A stretch of 18,639 nucleotides of DNA from DAOTTI01 sp034437795 (GCA_034437795.1 DAOTTI010000255.1:1-18639); one strand, 5' to 3'; shown: positions 7,274 to 14,008, numbered from the stretch's first letter. Notes: generated from the sequence alone by a model not told the origin. Translations and numbers: made by a program.

Positions 7274-8196
7274 ATGGCTAGGTCGCGCAGCACGCGACGA
7301 AACTCCTCCCCAAGATCAGGATGGTGCAGCGCCAGCTCGACCGTGGCCTGCAGGAAGCCCAGCTTGCTCCCGCAGTCGTAGCGCCGGCCCGAGTACTCGT
7401 AGGCGTAGATTGGCCCCTCGCGGAGCAGCCGGCGCAGGCCATCCGTGAGCTGGATCTCGCCGCCCGCGCCGGGGGGCGTGCGCGCCAGCGCGTCAAAGAC
7501 GGCGGGCACCAGCACGTAGCGTCCCATGATGGCCAGGCGAGATGGGGCATCCTCCACCCGCGGCTTCTCCACCATGTCCAGCACCTGGTAGAGCCGCGGC
7601 TCGATCTCCCGCACCGCCAGGACCCCGTATTTGGAGACGTCCTGTCGGGGCACCTGCTCCACGGCCAGGACGGGCGCCTGAAACCGCTCGTAGACGCGCA
7701 GCAGCTGCGCCATGCACGGGTCGCTCGGGTGGTGGATGATGTCATCCGGCAGGAACACCCCGAATGGCTCGTCCCCCACCAGCGGCCGCGCCGTCAGAAC
7801 GGCGTGGCCCAGCCCCAGCGCCTCCCGCTGGCGCACCGAGCTGATCTGCGCCAGCTCATCGATCCGCCTCATGGCTTCGTAGGTCTTGCGGTCCCCCTTG
7901 CGGGCAAGTAGCTGCGCCAGCGCGGCGGGGGTATCGAAGTGGTCCTCCAGCGCGCTCTTGCCGGCCGCCGTCACCAGGATGATGTGCGTTAGGCCGGACG
8001 CCACCGCCTCCTCCACGCTGTACTGGATCAGCGGCTTGTCCACCACCGCCAGCATCTCCTTCGGGATGGCCTTGGTGGCCGGTAGCATCCGCGTACCCAG
8101 CCCCGCGGCCGGGAAGACGGCCTTCCGCACCGCCGTGGAGCGTCGGGCGGGGGCCGCCGGTACTGTCGCCCCACGAACGTCGTCGGGCACGGCCAT
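7270..8196 (-). CDS. galU: GalU, UTP--glucose-1-phosphate uridylyltransferase
   Basis: A 308-aa cytosolic enzyme that makes UDP-glucose from UTP and glucose-1-phosphate for glycolipids, exopolysaccharide and other envelope glycans. The nucleotide-binding signature AAGLGTRMLPATK starts near residue 30, IPKEML and KPLIQY follow, then QREALGLGHAV (123-133), PDD (150-152), MVEKP and the C-terminal GEIQLTD segment, all standard GalU features. The frame is open upstream to 8349, but the extra 51 residues are Gly/Arg/Ala-rich and outside the domain, so the ATG at 8196 is preferred although it has no Shine-Dalgarno site. A TATACT hexamer on the minus strand at 8280-8275 would give a leader of about 70 nt. 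The gene is followed directly by a coupled prenyl synthase gene, fitting a role in lipid-linked envelope glycans. Confidence 0.93.
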   Translation of the reverse strand: MAVPDDVRGATVPAAPARRSTAVRKAVFPAAGLGTRMLPATKAIPKEMLAVVDKPLIQYSVEEAVASGLTHIILVTAAGKSALEDHFDTPAALAQLLARKGDRKTYEAMRRIDELAQISSVRQREALGLGHAVLTARPLVGDEPFGVFLPDDIIHHPSDPCMAQLLRVYERFQAPVLAVEQVPRQDVSKYGVLAVREIEPRLYQVLDMVEKPRVEDAPSRLAIMGRYVLVPAVFDALARTPPGAGGEIQLTDGLRRLLREGPIYAYEYSGRRYDCGSKLGFLQATVELALHHPDLGEEFRRVLRDLAI

Positions 8197-8274
8197 GGCT
8201 ACACCGATTCGAGGGTAAACGGCCGGTGCCGCCGGCCGCCAGGCGCCAGGAGCGATCCGGCCCCGGCCCGCGCC

Positions 8275-8280
8275 AGTATA
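8275..8280 (-). promoter_or_regulatory. Candidate -10 box (TATACT) for galU
   Basis: The minus strand reads TATACT, one base from the TATAAT consensus, 78 nt upstream of the galU ATG. No good -35 is present at 16-18 bp; the sequence there is GC only. The hexamer stands out in a very GC-rich background, but this is a weak prediction. Confidence 0.35.
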
Positions 8281-8338
8281 CACCTGAAGGAGCAAAGCGC
8301 CGCGAACGGCACCTCCTTTGGGCCACCCCGCCCTCGGC

Positions 8339-8427
8339 CCGCGCCCCACGTGCGCGCGTCAGCGAGCCTGGCCATCACAGAGTGCCCACCCATCAGGGAC
8401 CGCGCCCCACGTGCGCGCGTCAGCGAG
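8339..8427. repeat. Perfect 28-bp direct repeat, two copies 33 bp apart
   Basis: Positions 8339-8366 and 8400-8427 are identical over 28 bp, and the 33 bp between them (8367-8399) are unrelated. Each copy can fold as CGCGC-cccacgt-GCGCG and then ends in gtcagcgag; a further partial gacagcgag occurs at 8442-8450. The geometry recalls one CRISPR repeat-spacer-repeat unit, but there are no more copies and no cas genes. Confidence 0.75.
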
Positions 8428-8480
8428 TGAACGCCCCCGTTGACAGCGAGCCCCCTGATCGCGCCGTCGGCCCGACGTCC

Positions 8481-8512
8481 CCGGTATACACTCCAACCGG
8501 TATACACTCGAA
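8481..8512 (+). promoter_or_regulatory. 16-bp tandem repeat upstream of thpR, putative promoter or operator
   Basis: Two adjacent 16-bp units (8481-8496 and 8497-8512) differ at one base; each begins ccggtatacactc. Each unit holds a TATACA hexamer, and the second (8501-8506) lies 16 nt before the thpR GTG, so it could act as a -10 box giving a very short leader. The unit could equally be a tandem repressor site. No -35 box is visible. Confidence 0.5.
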
Positions 8513-8522
8513 CTAGCAGGAA

Positions 8523-9161
8523 GTGAACGTCGCAACCGAGAGCCAGAACGAGATCCAGACTGAAGTCCCCCGCGCCGAAGGCACGGCCCTGCGGCTGTTC
8601 ATTGCGCTGCGCGTCCCCGCGGTCGTCCAGAAGCGCCTGACCGCCGTCCGCTCGCGCCTGGAGGAGGCCAGGCTGCCGTTCCGCTGGGTCCGGCCGGAGG
8701 GCGTGCACCTGACCCTGGTGTTCCTGGGGAGCGTGGCGGCCGCCCGCGTGGACGAGATCGGCCGCGAGATGGCGCAGGCGGCGGCCGCCGCGCGCCCGCT
8801 CCGTCTCGAGGCCAGCGGCCTGGGCGCCTTCCCCAGCCTCTCCCAGCCGCGGGTCCTGTGGGTCGGCCTCATCGGTGACGTGGACGCCCTGGCCGGCCTG
8901 CAGCGCGACCTGGACCGGCGCATGCGTCGCCTCGGCTTCGAGCTCGACCAGCGCCCGTTTCGGCCTCACGTGACCCTGGGCCGCGCCACCGGCTCCCTGG
9001 ACGCCTCGTCGCGCCTGGCCCTGCAGGCCGAGCTCAAGCGCCCTGGGCAGCAGTTCGGACGGTGGCGGGCGACTTCGGTCGAGCTGATCGAGAGCAAGCT
9101 CTCCAGGGGAGGGAGCGTCTACACCACCCTGCTGGAGGCCGAGCTGGGTCGGCCGGCCTGA
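8523..9161 (+). CDS. thpR: ThpR, RNA 2',3'-cyclic phosphodiesterase (2H / LigT family)
   Basis: A 212-aa member of the 2H phosphoesterase superfamily, once called 2'-5' RNA ligase. The two active-site motifs are HLTL at 62-65 (in VHLTLVFLG) and HVTL at 149-152 (in RPHVTLGRA), at normal spacing. LFIALRVP at 25-32 is the usual first strand. The family opens RNA 2',3'-cyclic phosphates, and some members join RNAs with a 2'-5' bond; the biological substrate is unknown. GTG at 8523 is fixed by an in-frame TAG at 8514-8516 and the lack of another start before the domain. Only a poorly spaced aggaa precedes it. The first 20 residues are polar and probably disordered. It is followed after 68 nt by the dehydrogenase-like gene on the same strand. 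Confidence 0.92.
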   Translation: MNVATESQNEIQTEVPRAEGTALRLFIALRVPAVVQKRLTAVRSRLEEARLPFRWVRPEGVHLTLVFLGSVAAARVDEIGREMAQAAAAARPLRLEASGLGAFPSLSQPRVLWVGLIGDVDALAGLQRDLDRRMRRLGFELDQRPFRPHVTLGRATGSLDASSRLALQAELKRPGQQFGRWRATSVELIESKLSRGGSVYTTLLEAELGRPA

Positions 9162-9200
9162 CTGCCAGCGCGTCGTCACTGGCTTGGAAGTGACCAAGAA

Positions 9201-9233
9201 ATGCCGTTAGGAAGGGAGCGTGTGCACCGGTGA
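9201..9233 (+). other. Possible 10-codon leader peptide before the dehydrogenase-like gene
   Basis: ATG at 9201 opens the peptide MPLGRERVHR, whose TGA (9231-9233) overlaps the GTG start at 9230 as GTGA. Just before it lies an inverted repeat GTCACT-8 nt-AGTGAC (9175-9194). The peptide has no Tyr or Phe codons, so classical attenuation is unlikely; translational coupling is possible. It may be chance. Confidence 0.2.
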
Positions 9234-10159
9234 CTGAGAAACCGCTGGCCGCCGTGCTGGGCCTGGATGTCATCGGCGCGTCGCTCGCTCTGGCCCTCAA
9301 GCAGAGCGGGCAGTACGACGCCGTCGTCGCCTGGGACCCCGATTATGACACGGCCCGCCGCGCGCAGCAGCAGCACGTGGCTGACCGGTTTGCGTCGCGG
9401 GCCGAGGAGGCCGTCGCCGGGGCCGCCGTCATCTTCCTGGCGGTCGGCGCCGGCCACGTACGGGAGGTGATGGCGGCCGTGGCGCCGCACCTGCGGCCGG
9501 GCGCCGTGGTCTGTAGCCTCAGTGAATCGCACGAGGCCACGGCCGCCCTGGCCCAGGACATCCTCCCTCCCCAGGTGAGCTTCGCCAGCGGCCATCCGGT
9601 GCTCTGGGAGGCCGTCACCGCCGGCACCACCCCATCCGCCGCCCTCTTCCAGCGCGGCGTCTTCTGCCTCTCGCCCCTCCCCACGGCGCATCCAGACGCC
9701 GTCGCCTTCCTCTCCAGCCTGGCCGGCACGCTCGGCGCCGACGCCTACTTCATGGACGCGCGAGAGCACGATGCCTTCTTCAGCGGCGTCGGCCGGCTGC
9801 CGGCGATCCTGGCCTGCGCCCTGCTCCGCGTCGTCAGCCGTGAGCCGAGCTGGCGGGAGCTGAGCCGCCTGGCTGGCGGCGACTTCCGCCAGGTGACCGC
9901 ACCGGCGGAGGCCGAGCCGGGCCGGCAGCAGGAGGCCCTGGCGGCGGAGCGCGAGCACGTCGTCCGCTGGTTGGAGGCCATGGTGGACGAGCTGAGCCGG
10001 CTGCGGGACGCCCTCCAGGATGGCCAGGAGCCGGCAGACTTCTTCACTGGCGCGGCTGAGATCCGGCGCAGGTGGCTGCGGGACCGGCAGACGCCCCCCG
10101 CAGTCGCGGAGGCGCCAGGCCTCCCACCGGAGACGGGCAGGCGCCGCTTCCCATGGTAA
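9230..10159 (+). CDS. Prephenate/arogenate dehydrogenase-like protein, degenerate
   Basis: A 309-aa protein with the TyrA fold order: an N-terminal Rossmann domain (VLGLDVIGASLALAL, from residue 9) and a helical C-terminal domain. The family normally converts prephenate or arogenate to the tyrosine precursor with NAD(P). Several hallmarks are altered. The dinucleotide loop reads GLDVIG (11-16) instead of GxGxxG. The GHPMAG motif is GHPVLW (121-126), with His122 kept. SHLPH is reduced to GRLPA (188-192), and the DTTRIA region after GGDFR (217-220) lacks its arginine. It may therefore be a paralogue with another substrate, or inactive. GTG at 9230 has AGGAAGGGAG ending 11 nt upstream, a rather long spacing. 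The last 50 residues are Pro/Arg-rich. Confidence 0.75.
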   Translation: MTEKPLAAVLGLDVIGASLALALKQSGQYDAVVAWDPDYDTARRAQQQHVADRFASRAEEAVAGAAVIFLAVGAGHVREVMAAVAPHLRPGAVVCSLSESHEATAALAQDILPPQVSFASGHPVLWEAVTAGTTPSAALFQRGVFCLSPLPTAHPDAVAFLSSLAGTLGADAYFMDAREHDAFFSGVGRLPAILACALLRVVSREPSWRELSRLAGGDFRQVTAPAEAEPGRQQEALAAEREHVVRWLEAMVDELSRLRDALQDGQEPADFFTGAAEIRRRWLRDRQTPPAVAEAPGLPPETGRRRFPW

Positions 10160-10235
10160 GCGCCCAATGAACCGCCTCTTCCCTGGCCCGCCTCCAGCAG
10201 ACCAGTTCACCACCTGGCACTTTGAACCCTGAACT

Positions 10236-10265
10236 TTGAAGGTTGAACCTTACGTGTGGTATGCT
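10236..10265 (+). promoter_or_regulatory. tRNA-Gln promoter
   Basis: TTGAAG (10236-10241) and TATGCT (10260-10265) are separated by 18 bp, and TGG precedes the -10 box as an extended TGn element. Initiation would fall about 10 nt before the tRNA. A perfect palindrome aaggtt-g-aacctt (10239-10251) overlaps the -35 box, and ctttgaac-like words recur at 10220-10240. Confidence 0.55.
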
Positions 10266-10282
10266 GTGAAGGCCGAGCCCGT

Positions 10283-10353
10283 TGCGGTGTCGTCTAACGG
10301 TAGGACGCCTGACTCTGGATCAGGTAGTCGGGGTTCGAATCCCTGCGCCGCAG
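10283..10353 (+). tRNA. trnQ: tRNA-Gln, anticodon CUG
   Basis: A 71-nt cloverleaf. The acceptor arm is TGCGGTG (10283-10289) paired with CGCCGCA (10346-10352), with one U-G pair and discriminator G at 10353. The D arm is GTC/GAC, the anticodon arm is CCTGA-CTCTGGA-TCAGG with anticodon CTG, and the T arm is CGGGG-TTCGAAT-CCCTG. The weak U1-A72 pair and G73 are standard identity features of glutamine tRNA. It reads CAG, the favoured Gln codon in GC-rich genomes. CCA is not encoded and must be added by the CCA-adding enzyme. Confidence 0.97.
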
Positions 10354-10379
10354 CCGCCTGAACCCAAGAGGCGAGTCTG

Positions 10380-10402
10380 AGCCCCCGCACAGCGGGGGCT
10401 TT
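10380..10402 (+). terminator. Rho-independent-type terminator after tRNA-Gln
   Basis: A perfect 9-bp stem AGCCCCCGC / GCGGGGGCT (10380-10388 and 10392-10400) with loop ACA sits 26 nt after the tRNA and is followed by a short T run (ttgtg). It most likely ends the tRNA transcript. It lies directly before the next gene, which argues against the earliest possible start (GTG 10403) of that gene. Confidence 0.7.
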
Positions 10403-10423
10403 GTGCTTCCTCAGAGGTACCGC

Positions 10424-11296
10424 GTGCCGATGGATCCTGGAGCGGCCGCCGTGCCGCCCGTCTCCGCCCTGCGCCCCATCCACGCCGCCCTCCGGTCCCT
10501 CGACCCCGGCGCCCCGCCTGAGGCGCGGGTCATCTGCGGGCCGGTCACCGCCCCGCGCCGGCTGGTCGCCCTGGCCGGCTCGTTCAATCCGCCCCACCGC
10601 GCCCACCTGGCCCTGCTCCACGCCGGCCTGGCCGCGGCGCAGGCCGATGCCGGCGCGTTCGTGCTCAGCGTCCGCACTGTGGACAAGGAGCAGGTGACGG
10701 GCATGCTGCTCGAGGACCGGCTCTGGCTGCTCTGTCGCCTTATCGCGCCATCCCCGCCCACTCCCACGTCTCCCGAAGAGCTGTCGCCCCTCCCTGGCGC
10801 GCCGGACCAGGCACTGGGCGTCGTTGCGGTGAACCGCGGTCTCTACGTCGAGCAGGCCGAGGCCTTGCGCCGGCTGTGGCCAGGCCTGGACGACCTGACC
10901 TTCGTCGTCGGCTTTGATAAGATCGTGCAGATCTTCGATCCGCGCTACTACGCCGACCGCGACCAGGCCCTGGCCCGCCTGTTCGAGCAGGCCCGCTTCC
11001 TGGTCGCGCCCCGCGATGAGCACGGCCTGGCGGACATCGAGCGCCTGCTGGCCGAGCCGCCGAACCGCTCGTTTGCCGCGCGCGTGCAGCCCCTGCCGGT
11101 CCCTCTCTCCATTGCCTCCATCTCCTCAACCGCCCTTCGGCAGTGGTTCAGCGACGAAGCGGCGCGTAGTCCCGGCCTGCGCGTGGACGAGTGGCTTCCG
11201 GCCCTGGTGCGCCAGTTCATTGAGCAGTCGGGCTGCTACGGCCCGCCGGAGCGCCGCGCGGCGTATGCGCGCCGAGCGCTGCTTCTAGCAGGGTGA
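10424..11296 (+). CDS. Nucleotidyltransferase, NMN/NaMN adenylyltransferase-like
   Basis: A 290-aa protein of the nucleotidyltransferase alpha/beta-phosphodiesterase superfamily. Near residue 52 GSFNPPHRAHL matches the GxFxPxHxGH ATP-binding signature, with Ala in place of the usual Gly, and ISSTALR (233-239) matches the second signature ISSTxxR. The family adenylates nicotinate or nicotinamide mononucleotide in NAD synthesis. The GSFNP form is nearer the eukaryotic NMNAT style than the usual bacterial NadD GSFDP, so the substrate is open. A long insert (about 105-135) is Pro-rich. GTG at 10424 has AGAGG 6 nt upstream and clears the terminator; ATG at 10430 is an alternative. Its 3' end overlaps the convergent CinA-C gene by 80 bp, and that family also acts on NMN. 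Confidence 0.8.
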   Translation: MPMDPGAAAVPPVSALRPIHAALRSLDPGAPPEARVICGPVTAPRRLVALAGSFNPPHRAHLALLHAGLAAAQADAGAFVLSVRTVDKEQVTGMLLEDRLWLLCRLIAPSPPTPTSPEELSPLPGAPDQALGVVAVNRGLYVEQAEALRRLWPGLDDLTFVVGFDKIVQIFDPRYYADRDQALARLFEQARFLVAPRDEHGLADIERLLAEPPNRSFAARVQPLPVPLSIASISSTALRQWFSDEAARSPGLRVDEWLPALVRQFIEQSGCYGPPERRAAYARRALLLAG

Positions 11297-11759
11297 GCGC
11301 GGCGTCGGCGAAGGCCGCCTGGTTGGCCGTACGCTCATCCAGGCCGGTCAGCACCTGCCGCGCGGCCGGCCGCGGGCCGGCGACGGCCAGGTAGGCCAGG
11401 CCGGGCGGCTTAGACGAGCGGCGCCCCGTCTGGGGGCCGGCGATCCCAGCCTCGGCCAGCCCCCACGTGGCGCCCAGCGCCCGCCGCACCGCCTCGGCCA
11501 TGGCCCGCGCCCCTGCCTCACTGACCACCCCCTGGGACGCAAACCGCTCCGGAGCCAGCCCCAGCCAGCCGGCCTTCGCCGCCCCCGAATAGACGACCGC
11601 GCCCCCAAGGAACCAGGCGGACGCGCCCGGTTCGGCCACCAGCGCGGCCGAGATCAGGCCCCCGGCCGCCGTCTCAGCGACGGCCAGCGTTTCGCCCCGC
11701 TCGACCAGCAGCGTGGCAATGCGGTGGGCGATCTCACGAGCGGCTGCGCTGCTGCCCAT
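11217..11759 (-). CDS. CinA C-terminal domain / PncC-like protein, altered active site
   Basis: A 180-aa single-domain member of the CinA-C family. Active members (PncC) deamidate NMN to nicotinate mononucleotide in NAD recycling. LAVAETAAGGLISAAL (25-40) occupies the AESCTGG active-site loop, but the catalytic Ser is Thr30 and the following Cys-Thr is Ala-Ala. VVYSGAAK (55-62), GVVSEAGARAMAEA (77-90) and GIAGP (105-109) are otherwise well kept. It may be inactive or catalytically different. The ATG at 11759 has AGGAG with 5-nt spacing; a longer frame from GTG 11804 is less likely. It is the last gene of the minus-strand run from 13951. The C-terminal tail after residue 160 is Pro/Gly/Arg-rich and lies in the overlap with the adenylyltransferase-like gene. 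Confidence 0.82.
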   Translation of the reverse strand: MGSSAAAREIAHRIATLLVERGETLAVAETAAGGLISAALVAEPGASAWFLGGAVVYSGAAKAGWLGLAPERFASQGVVSEAGARAMAEAVRRALGATWGLAEAGIAGPQTGRRSSKPPGLAYLAVAGPRPAARQVLTGLDERTANQAAFADAALTLLEAALGAHTPRGAPAGRSSPTAQ

Positions 11760-11807
11760 GGCCTCTCCTGCGCGCTCCCGTGTCGGGTAGGGTGATGGCT
11801 CCACGCC

Positions 11808-12662
11808 TCACGGCTCGACGAACACCGGCCGCCGCCTCGGCCCCTCCAGGCCGATCCGCCCGAACGGGTGCTCGGGATCGTGAGCGAACCCCACGAGCCA
11901 GCGCTCCTGCGCCGCCGCCGGCAGGAGCCGCTTCTTCTGGGCCAGCGTCTCCACTGGATACAGGTCGTAGGCCATCACCCAGGCGTAGTCCAGGTGGTGG
12001 CGCGTGGGGACCAGGTCGGCCAGGAAGACGAACGTCTCGCCCCCTGAGTCCACGCGCAGGAGCTGCATCCCTTCCGTGTGCCCGCCGACCGGCACCACCC
12101 GTATGCCCGCGGCCAGCTCCGCCTCCCCATCCACCAGCATCAGCCGGCCAGCCCGCTCCAGGGGCACGAAGTCATCCGGCCGGTAGGACGCCTGGTTGCG
12201 CTCGTGCGGGTGGGTGGCCGCCAGCCACTCGCGGCGCTGCACCACGTAGCGCGCGTTGCGAAAGGCCGGCGCCACCGTCCCATCCGCCTCCACCAGCACA
12301 TTGGCCCCGGCGTGATCCCAGTGCAGGTGCGTGTCCACAACGAAGTCGATCGACGCTGGGTCATAGCCGGCGGCCGCCAGGCTCGCCAGCACCGTGGGCG
12401 GCTGCTCGATGCCAAAGCGCTCGCCGAAGAGCCGATCGTGGTGGGAGCCTACCCCTGGATCGACCAGGACGCGAACGCCGCGGTGCTCGACCAGCATCGC
12501 GTTCAGCCCCAGGACGATACGGTGCAGGTGATCCGGCGGGCTGCGCCGCTCCCACACCACGCGCGGCACCACGCCGAACATCGCCCCGCCATCCAGGCGG
12601 AACCGGCCGTCCGGGACGTGGCTAATGACCGCCTCGCCAGCGCGCGCCTGCTGCAGCCTCAC
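11808..12662 (-). CDS. MBL-fold metallo-hydrolase (lactonase/glyoxalase II-like)
   Basis: A 284-aa metallo-beta-lactamase-fold hydrolase. The zinc motif HLHWDH (112-117) gives HxHxDH. Further ligands are likely H195 (GGHTEG), D216 (FLADLVPT) and H261 (GFAHDPEHP). The N-terminal DGGAMFGVVP followed by W is typical of a large group of uncharacterised members related to N-acyl-homoserine lactonases; lactonase activity is only a guess. No signal peptide, so cytosolic. Its GTG start overlaps the stop of the solute-binding protein gene (GTGA), so it is translationally coupled, and the CinA-C gene follows after 48 nt. Confidence 0.9.
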   Translation of the reverse strand: MRLQQARAGEAVISHVPDGRFRLDGGAMFGVVPRVVWERRSPPDHLHRIVLGLNAMLVEHRGVRVLVDPGVGSHHDRLFGERFGIEQPPTVLASLAAAGYDPASIDFVVDTHLHWDHAGANVLVEADGTVAPAFRNARYVVQRREWLAATHPHERNQASYRPDDFVPLERAGRLMLVDGEAELAAGIRVVPVGGHTEGMQLLRVDSGGETFVFLADLVPTRHHLDYAWVMAYDLYPVETLAQKKRLLPAAAQERWLVGFAHDPEHPFGRIGLEGPRRRPVFVEP

Positions 12663-13951
12663 GCTTCGCCGTTCAGGATGGCGTTGACGCCCTTCACGGC
12701 GGCGTCGGTGGCGTCCTGGATGCTGCGCACGCCCTGCCAGAATGGCGCCAGCTCCTTCAGGACCACCGCCCGCATCTCGTCGCCGCGGGGGAAGATAATC
12801 GGCGTCCGCGCCCGCAGCACCGCGCCGGGAATGCCGGGACGCCGGTCGTACGGCGGCCCCGCCGGCCGCTGGTAGGCGTCGCTATTGACGATGACCTTTG
12901 ATTGTGGCAGCCACAGGCCATTCTCGAACTCCAGGCGCTGGGTATCGACGTCGACCAGAAACTGCAGCAGCTCCCAGGCGTCGTCGGTGTGCTGGCTGCC
13001 CGTGGCCAGCGCGACCACGTCCGGCTTGTAGCCGGCCTGCTGCCCCAGCTTGCCCCTGGGCTGGGGCGCGATCGCGTAATCCGGGGCCGAGAGCTTCGCC
13101 AGCTCCAGCTCGAGGTCGGCCGGCCCGTACCACATGGCCACGCGGCCGGTGGCGAAGGCGCTCAGGCCGGCCGGGACGTCGCCTGGCGCGGGCGCGACCT
13201 TGTGCTTCAGGCGCAGGTCCGCCAGCCACTGCAAGGCCTCCCGCGCCGCAGGCTGGTCGAGCGTCGCGTGCTGGCCGGCACGGTCGTACTCCTCCGCGCC
13301 GTTCCCCCACAGCCACGGGTAGTAGAAGTCGGTCAGCGGCTCCAGGGCCGTCCCCCACGGCCCGCCCGGGCGCGTCAGCGCCCGCGCGGCGGTCAGGAAG
13401 TCATCCCAGGTCCAGGAGTTGGCGGGCGCCTTCAGGCCGGCCTGGTCGAACAGGCGCCGGTTGTAGAACACCACCCAGGCGCCGCCCACGCCTCTGGGCA
13501 GGGCGTGCAGGCTCCGCTTGTACGTCGCCACGTCCAGGGGCGGCGCCAGGTGCTCTAGCTTGAACCCATCCCGCCGGATCAGGGCGTCCAGGCGCCGCAC
13601 CGCCTCCTCGTAGTAGAACGTGGGCGCCGACCATGACGGCAGGCGCAGCACGTCCGGCGGGGTTCCACCGGCCAGCAGCGCATGCAGCTTGCCCAGGTAC
13701 TCGCCCACGGCGGGCGCCCAGACCACGTCCACCTTCAGGTCGGGATAGTTCCGCTCGAAGGCCAGCAGCGACCAGTTCTCGGCTTCGCGCCGCTCCGGCG
13801 TCCCCCAGGTGGAATAGACGACCTTTCCTTCCGACGTCCCCGTCTTGGGAAGGGCCTCCAGATCCTCACTCTCGCGGTTGCACGCCGCCAGCAAGGCCGG
13901 CGTCATGGAGCCGGCCAGCAGGCGCCGACGCGATAGGCGTAAGCGCATCAT
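12659..13951 (-). CDS. ABC-type sugar-binding lipoprotein (extracellular solute-binding family 1)
   Basis: A 430-aa predicted exported lipoprotein. LSRRRLLAGSMTPALLAAC (6-24) combines a twin-arginine-like SRRRLL with the lipobox LAAC, so the mature protein would begin at Cys24, anchored outside the membrane. The body shows family-1 solute-binding features: VVYSTWG near the start, LLAGGTPPDV, YNRRLFDQAGLKAPANSWTW and a PQPRGK...GYKPDVVALATGSQHTDDAWELLQFL segment. These proteins usually capture oligosaccharides or glycerol-phosphate compounds for CUT1 importers. No permease or ATPase gene lies next to it; an MBL hydrolase gene follows instead. Two adjacent ATGs (13951, 13948) are possible starts, preceded by gagggg. 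A TATACT at 13966-13961 implies a very short leader. Confidence 0.9.
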   Translation of the reverse strand: MMRLRLSRRRLLAGSMTPALLAACNRESEDLEALPKTGTSEGKVVYSTWGTPERREAENWSLLAFERNYPDLKVDVVWAPAVGEYLGKLHALLAGGTPPDVLRLPSWSAPTFYYEEAVRRLDALIRRDGFKLEHLAPPLDVATYKRSLHALPRGVGGAWVVFYNRRLFDQAGLKAPANSWTWDDFLTAARALTRPGGPWGTALEPLTDFYYPWLWGNGAEEYDRAGQHATLDQPAAREALQWLADLRLKHKVAPAPGDVPAGLSAFATGRVAMWYGPADLELELAKLSAPDYAIAPQPRGKLGQQAGYKPDVVALATGSQHTDDAWELLQFLVDVDTQRLEFENGLWLPQSKVIVNSDAYQRPAGPPYDRRPGIPGAVLRARTPIIFPRGDEMRAVVLKELAPFWQGVRSIQDATDAAVKGVNAILNGEA

Positions 13952-13960
13952 CCCCTCAGG

Positions 13961-13966
13961 AGTATA
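13961..13966 (-). promoter_or_regulatory. Candidate -10 box (TATACT) for the solute-binding protein operon
   Basis: TATACT on the minus strand ends 9 nt before the first ATG and 12 nt before the second, so transcription would start almost at the start codon. The -35 position shows no match. It is the same hexamer as the candidate before galU. Confidence 0.45.
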
Positions 13967-14008
13967 TCCCTCCCCCGCTAACCGCGATTGCCTACGACCG
14001 GCTCACAG

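Larger units (their letters stand above)
8197..8522. other. Divergent intergenic region galU / thpR
   Basis: This 326-bp gap carries no credible gene. From left to right it holds a small dyad GGCCGG-tgccg-CCGGCC (8221-8237), a minus-strand TATACT, a perfect 28-bp direct repeat in two copies, a lone TTGACA on plus (8440-8445) with no -10 at the right distance, and a 16-bp tandem repeat next to thpR. The octamer gtatacac occurs three times (8276-8283, 8484-8491, 8500-8507), so it may be a shared binding site or a set of promoter elements. Confidence 0.6.

Noticed and set aside
8339..8427. CRISPR array between galU and thpR
   Set aside because: Only two repeat copies, no third copy at the expected 61-bp step on either side, no cas genes and no leader; kept only as a direct repeat.
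8440..8445. TTGACA as a -35 box for thpR
   Set aside because: No -10-like hexamer 16-18 bp downstream; the nearest TATACA is 39 bp away.
8199..9197. 332-aa minus-strand open frame over thpR and the galU gap
   Set aside because: It covers thpR, which has both HxTx motifs; the product has no recognisable domain.
9176..10213. 345-aa minus-strand open frame opposite the dehydrogenase-like gene
   Set aside because: Shadow frame; the plus-strand product shows a Rossmann domain and family motifs.
10403..10423. GTG 10403 as start of the adenylyltransferase-like gene
   Set aside because: It lies 3 nt after the terminator-like hairpin, which would bury the ribosome-binding region; GTG 10424 has AGAGG at 6 nt.
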